Origin: Enterococcus faecalis 13-SD-W-01
GTDB lineage: Bacteria; Bacillota; Bacilli; Lactobacillales; Enterococcaceae
Reading direction: 5' to 3'
DNA length: 64,000 nucleotides
NCBI GenBank assembly: GCA_000415185.1
Contig: KE351655.1
Span: 88,146-152,145 of the forward strand
Shown: piece by piece, positions 53,533 to 61,056 of the stretch
Numbering within the stretch: position 1 is the stretch's first letter
Layout of the letters: each line of letters opens with the position of its first letter
Made by a program: the position numbers and the translations under genes
The notes under the pieces: generated by a model
What the model was told of the DNA's origin: nothing
Database searches by the model: none
What the model saw: the letters and a program-made list of their open reading frames with translations, nothing else

Positions 53533-54000
53533 CTAAGCATCGATTCCTGGTGCTTGATCCAAATGTGCTTGGATCATCCAGATACGTTTTTCTGTGTCTG
53601 TTTTGAACCCGATAAAGATATCTTGAGTTGGATCGTCGCCTTCTTCACCAGAAACTTCGATTCCTTTTTGATAAAGGTCAGCTAAATAGCGGTAACCTTC
53701 AACAAGGATTGCTAAACGTTCTGGGATTTTGCGGTCCCAACGTCCGATTTCATCAGGGATTTTTGTGTTGTCCGCAAATTCACGCAATGTTGAATAAGGT
53801 GAACCATCCAAAGTAATCAAACGTTCAGAAATCACGTCTAATTGGTCATTCAAATCATCCATGAACTCGTCCATCATAGGGTGCAATGTAAGGAAACCTG
53901 GTCCGCGCATATACCAGTGTGTTTGGTGAACAACGACTGACATTTGGCTTAAATCTGCTACTAATTGGTTCAATACTTCTTTTGTTTGTGGATATTTCAT
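53533..54000 (-). CDS. dps: Dps-family ferritin-like protein
   Basis: A 155-residue four-helix protein with the Dps ferroxidase pattern at the dimer interface: HQTHWYMRGPGFLTLHPMMD and later DEFMDDLNDQLDVISER. It stores iron and removes peroxide, protecting DNA. GGAGG before the ATG at 54000. Monocistronic, with a Fur/PerR-like dyad upstream and a terminator after it. Confidence 0.93.
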   Translation of the reverse strand: MKYPQTKEVLNQLVADLSQMSVVVHQTHWYMRGPGFLTLHPMMDEFMDDLNDQLDVISERLITLDGSPYSTLREFADNTKIPDEIGRWDRKIPERLAILVEGYRYLADLYQKGIEVSGEEGDDPTQDIFIGFKTDTEKRIWMIQAHLDQAPGIDA

Positions 54001-54079
54001 TCTGTATGCCTCCTAACTTTTCTTTACAATTAAAATCATAGTAGACTTCAGAAGAAAAGTACACCGAAAACCTTTATTT

Positions 54080-54098
54080 GAGAATGATTTTCATCCTC
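54080..54098. promoter_or_regulatory. Fur/PerR-type box upstream of dps
   Basis: GAGAATGATTTTCATCCTC matches the 19-bp Fur consensus GATAATGATAATCATTATC at 14 positions. It lies 80 bp upstream of the dps start. Confidence 0.5.
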
Positions 54099-54116
54099 CA
54101 GTTTTTAATACGCGTG

Positions 54117-55637
54117 TTATTCCGGATTCGCTAATTTTTTACGAAGCTCTGCAAGTTGTTGGTAATTTTCGGCCATTTGTTTTTGCGTTTGTACAAAAAG
54201 CGGATAAATCTGCTGATAAAGCTGATGGTTATCTTCTTGTACAGCAACCTGTTCTGTTTCTTCAAATAAAAAATGTGCTTCTTGGAATTCATGGATTTTG
54301 CCCAGACTTTGCCAGCCTAAAATAACTGAACCAAGAGCAGAAGCTTCATTGTTTTTTGGAAAAACCAATGGACGTCCCAAAATGTCGGCCATGATTTGGC
54401 GGAAAACTTCCGAATTAGCAAAACCGCCTGTCCCTCGCAATTCTGTTATCTTTTCAGCAATAACTCCTGTCCCTGCCAAAATCCTTCTTAAGTTGAAACA
54501 AATCCCTTCCACGACTGCCCGAATCATTTCTTTCTCTGTATGATTCCGGCGCAGCCCTACAAAACTTCCAGAAGCTTCTGCTTGCCACAGCGGCGCGCGT
54601 TCTCCTAATAAATATGGTTGAAATAACAGTCCATGTGAGCCTGGCGGAACTTCTTCAATCAATGAAAAGATTTGCTGGTAGTCGGCTGGCGCATCGGAGT
54701 GAGCAAAAAAAGTCTGCCTTGCCCATTCAAAGATTCCCGCACCATTGCTAGTCGCTCCGCCAACAACCCAGTGTTTTTTGTCCAAAACATAACAAAATGT
54801 TTCCATGTTTGGATGCAGATAGGGTTCCTTCGTGATGTAGCGCAACGCTCCGCTTGTCCCGACAGTCAAAGCTCCTTTACCTTCACCAAACGCGCCTAGA
54901 CCTAGATTCGATAGCGGACCATCTGCACCGCCTAGTACAAAAGGCGTATTTATTGGCAATTGCATCTTTTCTGCATATCCATCTTTTAGACCTGTAAATA
55001 ACTGTGTAGAAGGATAGGTTTTCGGTAATTTAGTTGGTGAAAGATTGATATAATCTAACGCTGTTTTCTCCCATTCAAAAGTATGGATATTGAAATAACC
55101 CGTGCCAGATGCATTCCCGTAATCACAGGCTAGAATGTCGAAGAAACGTTGGAAAATCAACTCTTTTATCCCAATAAAATAAGCCGATTTTTCAAAAAGC
55201 GCTGGATTTTCTGTTTGCAGCCATTTGATTTTTGTCAATGGTGTCATTGGATGGATCGGCGTTCCTGTCAGCTGATAGATTTCTTTTCCTAGAGGCAGCT
55301 GTTTCAAGTTTTCTGCTTCACCAGCGGCACGGTTATCCGCCCATGTGATCATTTTTGTCAGTGGTATTTTCTGGTCATCGAGCAAAATCAAGCTGTGCAT
55401 CGCAGAAGAAAAAGAAACAAAGTCAATCACCGTTTTTTCTGGTAATTGCTGAACAACTTCTCTGATCACATTTATTACACCTTGAAAAATCAGTTCCTGA
55501 TCTTGTTCGGCCATTCCTTCTGTTTCTTGGATCAATGGATATTTAAAATAACAGGAAGCAAGAGCTTTCCCATTATCAGAAAATGCTGCGGCTTTGGTTT
55601 GTGTCGTTCCGATATCGACACCGATTGAAACGTTCAT
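54117..55637 (-). CDS. gntK: Gluconokinase, FGGY family
   Basis: A 506-residue FGGY carbohydrate kinase: N-terminal GVDIGTTQTKAAAF, SFSSAMHSLILLD, TWADNRA, and C-terminal GGATSNGAGIFEWA and LRGTGGFANSEVFRQIMAD. Sequence features fit the GntK subgroup better than xylulokinase; it would phosphorylate gluconate to 6-phosphogluconate. No gluconate permease or dehydrogenase lies next to it in the window. AGAGGTG before the ATG at 55637. Confidence 0.8.
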   Translation of the reverse strand: MNVSIGVDIGTTQTKAAAFSDNGKALASCYFKYPLIQETEGMAEQDQELIFQGVINVIREVVQQLPEKTVIDFVSFSSAMHSLILLDDQKIPLTKMITWADNRAAGEAENLKQLPLGKEIYQLTGTPIHPMTPLTKIKWLQTENPALFEKSAYFIGIKELIFQRFFDILACDYGNASGTGYFNIHTFEWEKTALDYINLSPTKLPKTYPSTQLFTGLKDGYAEKMQLPINTPFVLGGADGPLSNLGLGAFGEGKGALTVGTSGALRYITKEPYLHPNMETFCYVLDKKHWVVGGATSNGAGIFEWARQTFFAHSDAPADYQQIFSLIEEVPPGSHGLLFQPYLLGERAPLWQAEASGSFVGLRRNHTEKEMIRAVVEGICFNLRRILAGTGVIAEKITELRGTGGFANSEVFRQIMADILGRPLVFPKNNEASALGSVILGWQSLGKIHEFQEAHFLFEETEQVAVQEDNHQLYQQIYPLFVQTQKQMAENYQQLAELRKKLANPE

Positions 55638-55708
55638 AGGTCACCTCTGTAAATTTGTAAAAAAATAAGCGCTCTGATTGCGTAAGTATTGTTAGAAAGG
55701 AGAATTAT

Positions 55709-56386
55709 ATGCTTATTTTCTATTTTGTCCTGGGATGTATCGTTGGTTCGTTTTTCTGCTTAACCGCGCGGCGGCTGCCTTTGCGCCAATCGATCCTTTT
55801 CCCGCGTTCTCATTGTATGTATTGTCAGCAAACACTTGCTTGGACAGAGCTGATTCCAGTGCTTTCGATCCTCTTGCAAAAATCCAAGTGTAAGCATTGT
55901 CATTATACTCTATCTAAGAGTTATTTGTTAGCGGAAATTAGCAGTGGTCTGTTGTTTGTTTATTTTTTCCATATTAGAAAAGACCCAGATTTATTGACTT
56001 TCATCTGGATCTTTTCTGCTTTTTTGTTAAGTTTGTCGGATTGTTTCTATTATCAAGTGGAATCCAGCATCTTGTTTTCTTCCTGGATACTTTTGTGGTC
56101 TGGCTGGCTTCTTTCCCAGACATTCCACTGGCAAACGGTTATTCTTATGTCTGTCAGTACTATTTTTCTTTTAAAATATGCTCATTCATATTTCGGCGAC
56201 GGCGACACATTGCTATTACTCTGTTGGAGCGCCGGGATACCTGTAACAGATTTATTTCGATTATTGTTTTTTGCAAGTATTGCCGGATTAACTGTTTTTG
56301 CGCTATACGCTCTTCTTCAGCGGAGACCGCTGGAAAAACTGCCATTTGTTCCTTTTTTAAGTTTAGGATTGCTGGCAGTTCTCTGA
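55709..56386 (+). CDS. comC: Prepilin peptidase ComC/PilD type
   Basis: A 225-residue membrane aspartic peptidase that cleaves and methylates type IV-like pseudopilins. Two zinc-type CxxC pairs (Cys 36/39 and Cys 61/64) sit in the first cytoplasmic loop; catalytic Asp residues are in LSLSDCFYYQ (Asp 111) and YFGDGDTLLL (Asp 164). About seven membrane helices. AAAGGAG before the ATG. It ends 2 bp from the convergent msrA stop. Other competence genes are not in the window. Confidence 0.88.
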   Translation: MLIFYFVLGCIVGSFFCLTARRLPLRQSILFPRSHCMYCQQTLAWTELIPVLSILLQKSKCKHCHYTLSKSYLLAEISSGLLFVYFFHIRKDPDLLTFIWIFSAFLLSLSDCFYYQVESSILFSSWILLWSGWLLSQTFHWQTVILMSVSTIFLLKYAHSYFGDGDTLLLLCWSAGIPVTDLFRLLFFASIAGLTVFALYALLQRRPLEKLPFVPFLSLGLLAVL

Positions 56387-56388
56387 AG

Positions 56389-56916
56389 CTAGTTATTTTT
56401 CCAATTTCTCTCGATAAAGTCTGCTCTGCCTGATCCTTTTTTGTAGCGTTCATAGTGCTGCTGATTCTTTTTATAAAAGCCTTGATGATATTCTTCTGCT
56501 GGATAAAATGCTTGTGCGGGCTCGATTTTTGTCACGATTGGTTTATCGAATCTGCCGCTGTCTTGCAGTTCTTGTTTTGACTTTTCAGCCGCTTCTTTTT
56601 CTTCTGGTGTTCGATAATAGATCACTGGACGATAAGAATCTCCACGGTCAGCGAATTGCCCCAAAGCATCTGTTGGATCTGTCTGCCGCCAATAAATGTC
56701 CACTAATTCTTTATAAGAAATAACATCTGGATCATATTCGATTTCTACGGCTTCTGTGTGACCTGTAGTCCCCGTGGTTACTTCTTCATACATTGGATTT
56801 GGTACGTGCCCGCCTGTATAGCCTGATGTCACAGAATAGATACCTGGTGTTGTTTCAAATGGCTGGACCATACACCAGAAACAGCCGCCTGCAAAAATCG
56901 CTGAATCTTTTGCCAT
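56389..56916 (-). CDS. msrA: Peptide methionine-S-sulfoxide reductase A
   Basis: A 175-residue MsrA with catalytic Cys 12 in FAGGCFWCM and [21 protein letters not shown]-type core ([14 protein letters not shown]), [10 protein letters not shown]. It repairs oxidised methionine using thioredoxin. GGAGG before the ATG at 56916; the two residues from the upstream TTG are not included. Confidence 0.95.
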   Translation of the reverse strand: MAKDSAIFAGGCFWCMVQPFETTPGIYSVTSGYTGGHVPNPMYEEVTTGTTGHTEAVEIEYDPDVISYKELVDIYWRQTDPTDALGQFADRGDSYRPVIYYRTPEEKEAAEKSKQELQDSGRFDKPIVTKIEPAQAFYPAEEYHQGFYKKNQQHYERYKKGSGRADFIERNWKNN

Positions 56917-57102
56917 ACTCAATCTCCTCCTTTTTCTTCATCATACTTCGCATTTTGCAAACTTGATAATGATTTGCTTGTGATATTAATGAAGAAGTGG
57001 CGCCATTTTAATAACTTATTTATCTGGAAAGGTTATTTCCAACACAAAGAATTCATGACATAATAAAAGAAAAGTGGAACAAATGACGAGGAGCATACTT
57101 GG

Positions 57103-57912
57103 ATGGCAGAAAAAGAACTTTTAACTATCGGAGAAATCTCAAAAATGAAAGATATCAGTATCAAAGCATTACGCTATTATCATGAGGAAGGAATATTGAT
57201 ACCAGCCTATGTTGATCCCGCAAATGGCTATCGATTTTATACAGCAGATCAGTTGTTTTTCCTTGATCTGATAAAGATATGCAGAGAAAACCATGTGCGT
57301 ATCAAAGAGATCAAAGAACTATTTGACCAGAAAAGCGATCAAAGCATCAAAACATTCTTAACAAAAAAAGAAGCAGATATCCATGAAGAAATCCGTGAGC
57401 TTCAAAACAGATTAACAGTTATTAGTGCATTGAATCGCACGATGGAAGAAGATAATTCCAATTATGAAGAAGTTACCTCTCAATTCTTCGATGAACGTTA
57501 TCTTCTGCAGCTTCCAGCTAGCGGCGACGAAATAGAGGAAATCAAATTATTTGATCATTTGGATAAATTGGTTCAACAATTTGGTATGAAAACGACTTTT
57601 CGTTATGGTTTAGTCCATACTTTTGACCAATTGGGTATCGAGAAAAAAATTGCAGTCTTTTGTGAAGTAACTCAGGAAGACTACTTAAATAATCCTGAAT
57701 GCGGCTATTTAAAAATTTTGCCAAAAGGAATGTACCTCGTTAAAAACTGTGAAGAAAAAGAAACAAGTTCTGAACGTAAAAAACTTTTGTCCGATCATTC
57801 AAAAACTGCCGCAAAAGAACCCATCTATTCTTTTTATTTGGTCAAAGATATCTTTCAAGTCAAAAATCCGCCGATCCAGCTGCAAATTTCGCAAAAACCA
57901 ACTGGAATATGA
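57103..57912 (+). CDS. MerR-family regulator with GyrI-like domain
   Basis: A 269-residue regulator of the BmrR/TipA type: N-terminal MerR helix-turn-helix (LLTIGEISKMKDISIKALRYY), coiled coil to about residue 120, then a C-terminal effector domain. Such proteins activate multidrug efflux genes, but none is adjacent. GAGGAG before the ATG at 57103. Just downstream begins the small convergent RNA locus. Confidence 0.85.
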   Translation: MAEKELLTIGEISKMKDISIKALRYYHEEGILIPAYVDPANGYRFYTADQLFFLDLIKICRENHVRIKEIKELFDQKSDQSIKTFLTKKEADIHEEIRELQNRLTVISALNRTMEEDNSNYEEVTSQFFDERYLLQLPASGDEIEEIKLFDHLDKLVQQFGMKTTFRYGLVHTFDQLGIEKKIAVFCEVTQEDYLNNPECGYLKILPKGMYLVKNCEEKETSSERKKLLSDHSKTAAKEPIYSFYLVKDIFQVKNPPIQLQISQKPTGI

Positions 57913-57948
57913 ATGTACAGATCTACGCCCCCGGATTCTATTACTATT

Positions 57949-57977
57949 TTGACAGCGCATACTAAGGTTGGTATAAT
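57949..57977 (+). promoter_or_regulatory. Strong promoter of a short plus-strand RNA
   Basis: TTGACA, 17 bp, TATAAT, a perfect consensus promoter. No reading frame follows; the transcript would run about 115 nt into the terminator at 58053-58099. Confidence 0.85.
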
Positions 57978-57983
57978 ATATGT

Positions 57984-58100
57984 AAGAGGAGTTGCGCGAA
58001 CAACTCCCCAACAGCACCGATTAAGACGGTGGCAGATATAACTTGATATTTCAAAAAGAAATAGCTGGTCTCCTGCTAAAGTGACGGCTATTTCTTTTTG
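57984..58100 (+). ncRNA. Putative antitoxin RNA of a type I toxin-antitoxin locus
   Basis: Predicted transcript of about 117 nt from the consensus promoter. It begins with hairpin GGAGTTG/CAACTCC (57988-58007) and ends in a 13-bp terminator stem. Its last 13 nt are complementary to the 3' end of the small toxin-like gene on the other strand, as in txpA/RatA-type and par-type systems. Confidence 0.55.
58053..58099. terminator. Shared bidirectional terminator
   Basis: AAAAAGAAATAGC pairs with GCTATTTCTTTTT across 21 nt and serves both convergent transcripts. The stop codon of the toxin-like gene (58088-58090) lies inside the stem. Confidence 0.85.
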
Positions 58101-58258
58101 CGTTGATTTGCTTCCTCCATTGCTTGATAGAGCTTCACGACTGCGGTCAAAAACTCAAGTAGAGCTTTTCCGCTGGACGCGATCACTACGATCAATGCAA
58201 TGATTTCTGCAAAGGGCAAAAGGCGTCTCCTTTCTTCAGATTTTGGAAGTACGTTCAT
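58088..58258 (-). CDS. Putative type I toxin, holin-like small membrane peptide
   Basis: A 56-residue peptide from the ATG at 58258 (GAGGTG upstream), starting MNVLPKSEERRRLLPFAEII, or 43 residues from a TTG at 58219 that has its own AGGAG 7 nt upstream. It has one hydrophobic helix (ALIVVIASSGKALLEFLTAV) and a polar tail ending in NQRKKK. Size, single helix, Lys-rich end, and a convergent RNA sharing its terminator fit the TxpA/BsrG/holin-like toxin group. Extended -10 TGCTAGAAT lies at 58315-58323. No homology search was possible. Confidence 0.6.
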   Translation of the reverse strand: MNVLPKSEERRRLLPFAEIIALIVVIASSGKALLEFLTAVVKLYQAMEEANQRKKK

Positions 58259-58314
58259 ACGCCCCACCTCACTTTCAATTAGATAGCCCCCGTCTTTACT
58301 TTACTGTCGTGATT

Positions 58315-58323
58315 ATTCTAGCA
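58315..58323 (-). promoter_or_regulatory. Extended -10 promoter of the toxin-like gene
   Basis: On the minus strand TGCTAGAAT, an extended -10 element. No good -35 is seen 17 bp upstream. The 5' leader would be about 50 nt. Confidence 0.5.
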
Positions 58324-58327
58324 CACA

Positions 58328-58376
58328 TCAAAGCTCCGTTTCCTTGACTTTTCAAAGAAAACGGAGCTTATTTTAT
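58328..58376. terminator. Hairpin between toxin-like gene and GNAT gene
   Basis: AAGCTCCGTTT pairs with AAACGGAGCTT around a loop of about 24 nt; T-rich on the plus strand, short T-run on the minus strand. Likely ends the GNAT transcript. Confidence 0.6.
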
Positions 58377-58491
58377 GCTGAAATTTTGCTGTTTCATTTT
58401 ATCCAAAACTTTTGATAAATATTTGGGTAAGTTTTCTTAAAGGATTTAAAATAACAAACTGGCCCAATTGTTGATTTTACATTTTGTTATT

Positions 58492-59133
58492 TTATGATTT
58501 TTGGATAACATACTCATAGATAAAGTTATTATTGGTCATTTTTTCATCACCTAAGTCAAAAATCTGCTCGTTTTCTCCTCTTCGTACAAAGCCCATGTGC
58601 TCATAAAATCCATAATTACTCATTGTATCCGTGTAGACATAGATTTTTTGAGCTTTCTTTTCTTTTTGATAGGCAAGAAATTCATTCAAAAGTTTTTTCC
58701 CGATTTGTTTGCCGCGCGCTTTTTCAGACAGGGCAAAAAATTCGAGACATCCTTGAAATTCTGCTTCTTTTCCAGCAATCAATTCTGAGTAGGCTTGATT
58801 GGTCTTTTGAATGAAATCCATAAATACATGTTGTTCCTCTTTTTCCAAAGACAAGATTTCCATAACTTCTGGTGAATAGTCATCTAGAAGCATTTTATAG
58901 TTCCGTTCCTCACCTTCTCTTGACCCAAAAATAACTCCTACGACTTCCCCATCTACTACGGCCGCTTTTCCAAACGTACTTTGGTTAAGGATTGGGCTGA
59001 TAAACATTAATGTGATCCCAGCTTCAACGATTCGCTCATCTGAGATAAATTGATCTGCATGCCAAGCTTCTGCGGTGATTTCTTTGATTTTTTTCAAGTC
59101 TTCTTTTCTAACATCTCTGATTTCTAGTGTCAT
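58492..59133 (-). CDS. GNAT-family N-acetyltransferase
   Basis: A 213-residue GNAT protein. Motif A with the acetyl-CoA loop is ARGKQIGKKLLNEFLAYQ, followed by YVYTDTMSNYGFYEHMGF. Such enzymes acetylate small molecules or proteins; the substrate cannot be told. AAAGGAG before the ATG at 59133. Stands alone. Confidence 0.87.
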   Translation of the reverse strand: MTLEIRDVRKEDLKKIKEITAEAWHADQFISDERIVEAGITLMFISPILNQSTFGKAAVVDGEVVGVIFGSREGEERNYKMLLDDYSPEVMEILSLEKEEQHVFMDFIQKTNQAYSELIAGKEAEFQGCLEFFALSEKARGKQIGKKLLNEFLAYQKEKKAQKIYVYTDTMSNYGFYEHMGFVRRGENEQIFDLGDEKMTNNNFIYEYVIQKS

Positions 59134-59257
59134 TTTTATCTCTCCTTTTCTTTTTCTATCTACAGTTTAAAGTCTCCACTGCGGGGTAGGGTCAAGAAAA
59201 AGTGATAATTTCTAGAGAATAAAGTTGCTAAATAAACTTATGACGAATAATCTCCTA

Positions 59258-59929
59258 CTATTTTTGTGTTTTCTTTTTTTCAAGTTCATGATAACTGTCT
59301 ATAAAAGTCAACATGCTAGGAATAACTATAGAAGCTGTTGGGAGATTCTCTGGGTGTCCGATACCCATGGCAAGCATTCCCGCTGCTTTTGCTGCTTGAC
59401 AGCCAGCCTCCGAATCCTCTACGACAAGACATTTTTCTGGAGGAAGTTTACATGCAGTTCTTCCTTTAGTAAATACTTCTGGATCCGGCTTTGCTTTCTT
59501 AACTTGATTACCATCAATGATTGCGTCAAAATAAGGTAGCAAGCCCGTTTTTTCGAGTATTTTTCTTGCATTTTTGCTTGCAGAACCTAAAATGATCTTG
59601 ACATTTTTATCTTTCAAGTACAGGATAGCTTCTTTTGCTCCCGGTAAAATAAAAGATTGATTCGTTTTCTCAATCAAAGTTAGATAATGATCGTTTTTCT
59701 TTTTCATGAAAAGCTGTTTGTCTTGCTCTGTATAACTATCAGACGGTTGTTTTAGAGAAAGCAGTATATTCAAAGATGTTTGTCTAGAAACGCCTTTTAA
59801 TTGTTCATTTTGTTTTTCTGTAAAAGGAATTTCCAACTCGTCTGCTAATTGTTTCCAAGCTTCAAAATGACAGGAAGCTGTATCCACTAAGACTCCATCT
59901 AAATCAAATATCACACCTTTAAAGTTCAT
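59258..59929 (-). CDS. pgmB: Beta-phosphoglucomutase
   Basis: A 223-residue HAD-superfamily enzyme with nucleophile Asp in FDLDGVLVDT (residues 8-17), cap domain, LGSASKNARKIL and KPDPEVF with VVEDSEAG. It converts beta-glucose-1-phosphate, the product of inverting GH65 phosphorylases, to glucose-6-phosphate. Its ATG overlaps the stop of the glycerate kinase gene by 4 bp. Last gene of the operon. Confidence 0.9.
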   Translation of the reverse strand: MNFKGVIFDLDGVLVDTASCHFEAWKQLADELEIPFTEKQNEQLKGVSRQTSLNILLSLKQPSDSYTEQDKQLFMKKKNDHYLTLIEKTNQSFILPGAKEAILYLKDKNVKIILGSASKNARKILEKTGLLPYFDAIIDGNQVKKAKPDPEVFTKGRTACKLPPEKCLVVEDSEAGCQAAKAAGMLAMGIGHPENLPTASIVIPSMLTFIDSYHELEKKKTQK

Positions 59930-61056
59930 TGTTCTTTACCTCGAAAACAAGTGGTTTTTAGAAGAGCAGCAATATTTTGAGACGTTCTTTGCAGATTCGG
60001 CTTTGCTTGATTGTATAATTCATCTAGTGGATCAAGACGAGGAATAATAGGAAAAATCGCATCGATTCCGTATTCATAAAGTTTTTCACTTTGGTCACCA
60101 AGAATTCCGCACAAAGCAATAACAGGGGTTTCTTTAGGTACCTGTTCTGCAAGCCCGATTGGCGCTTTTCCTTTTAGGCTTTGACCATCCATTTTTCCTT
60201 CACCGACAATAACTAAATCAGCTTTCTCTGCATACTCATTGAAATTCAATAAATCTAGGACATACTTGATCCCTGAAACGATTTTTCCATGCGCAAACAC
60301 CGAAAGCCCTGCACTAATACCGCCACCTGCTCCACCGCCTGAAAGTTGAAGCGCTTCTGGAGAAATCAATTCATAAAAATTTTTCAGTGCTTTGTCGATT
60401 TGAATAACTTCATCTTCTTTTAAACCCTTTTGAGGTCCAAATACTGCAGAGGCTCCTTCTTTTCCGCAAAGATGATTTGTTACATCCGTGATTACAATAA
60501 TCTCCACCTGTGCAAAGTTATCTTGAACTTTTTCTTTACTAAACGAAGCAACTTTGCCAAGATTTTTTCCGATTGGATTGATCAGCTCATTGTTTTCATC
60601 AAAAAATTCATAACCTAGACCGGCAGCCATACCTATTCCGCCATCATTCGTCGATGTTCCGCCCACGCCAATCACGATTTTTTTAAAACCTTCTTTTATG
60701 AGGAATTTAATCAATTCACCTGAGCCTCTAGTAGAAAGTTCTAAGGGACGACGTTTTTCTAATGGTACACTTTCCAGTCCAGAAATTTCTGCAATTTCAA
60801 AAAAAGCTGTATCTTTTTTCTTTGCATAACGGACTACTTTTTTCTCACCAAAGGCGTCAGAAACTTCTGTTACTTGATACTTTAATCCCAAACTTTCCGC
60901 GATAGCATCTATCGTTCCTTCACCTCCATCTCCTACAGGAAGCAGATCATATTCTGCGGTAGGAAAAACTTTTTGGAAGCCGCTTTGAATTGCTTGTGCT
61001 GCCTCTTTAGCTGAAAGACTTTCCTTGAACGAGTCTGGTGCGATCAAAATCCGCAT
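59926..61056 (-). CDS. glxK: Glycerate kinase (GarK/GlxK family)
   Basis: A 376-residue glycerate kinase type 1: MRILIAPDSFKESLSAKEAA, PVGDGGEGTIDAI, GVGGTSTNDGGIGMAAGLG and LSGGGAGGGISAGL. It phosphorylates glycerate, usually to 2-phosphoglycerate. A good GGAGGG ribosome binding site lies inside the end of the GH65 gene, which it overlaps by 50 bp. Its place between a GH65 phosphorylase and pgmB is unusual and suggests that glycerate is released by the pathway. Confidence 0.9.
   Translation of the reverse strand: MRILIAPDSFKESLSAKEAAQAIQSGFQKVFPTAEYDLLPVGDGGEGTIDAIAESLGLKYQVTEVSDAFGEKKVVRYAKKKDTAFFEIAEISGLESVPLEKRRPLELSTRGSGELIKFLIKEGFKKIVIGVGGTSTNDGGIGMAAGLGYEFFDENNELINPIGKNLGKVASFSKEKVQDNFAQVEIIVITDVTNHLCGKEGASAVFGPQKGLKEDEVIQIDKALKNFYELISPEALQLSGGGAGGGISAGLSVFAHGKIVSGIKYVLDLLNFNEYAEKADLVIVGEGKMDGQSLKGKAPIGLAEQVPKETPVIALCGILGDQSEKLYEYGIDAIFPIIPRLDPLDELYNQAKPNLQRTSQNIAALLKTTCFRGKEQ

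Noticed and set aside
57799-58017. 72-residue minus-strand frame over the MerR gene end
   Set aside because: Antisense to the MerR gene and crosses the plus-strand RNA promoter; no ribosome binding site.
61007-61056. Frameshift in the GH65 gene causing the 50-bp overlap with glycerate kinase
   Set aside because: The kinase has its own strong ribosome binding site and full N-terminus, and the GH65 core is intact, so a natural overlap is the simpler reading; resequencing could settle it.
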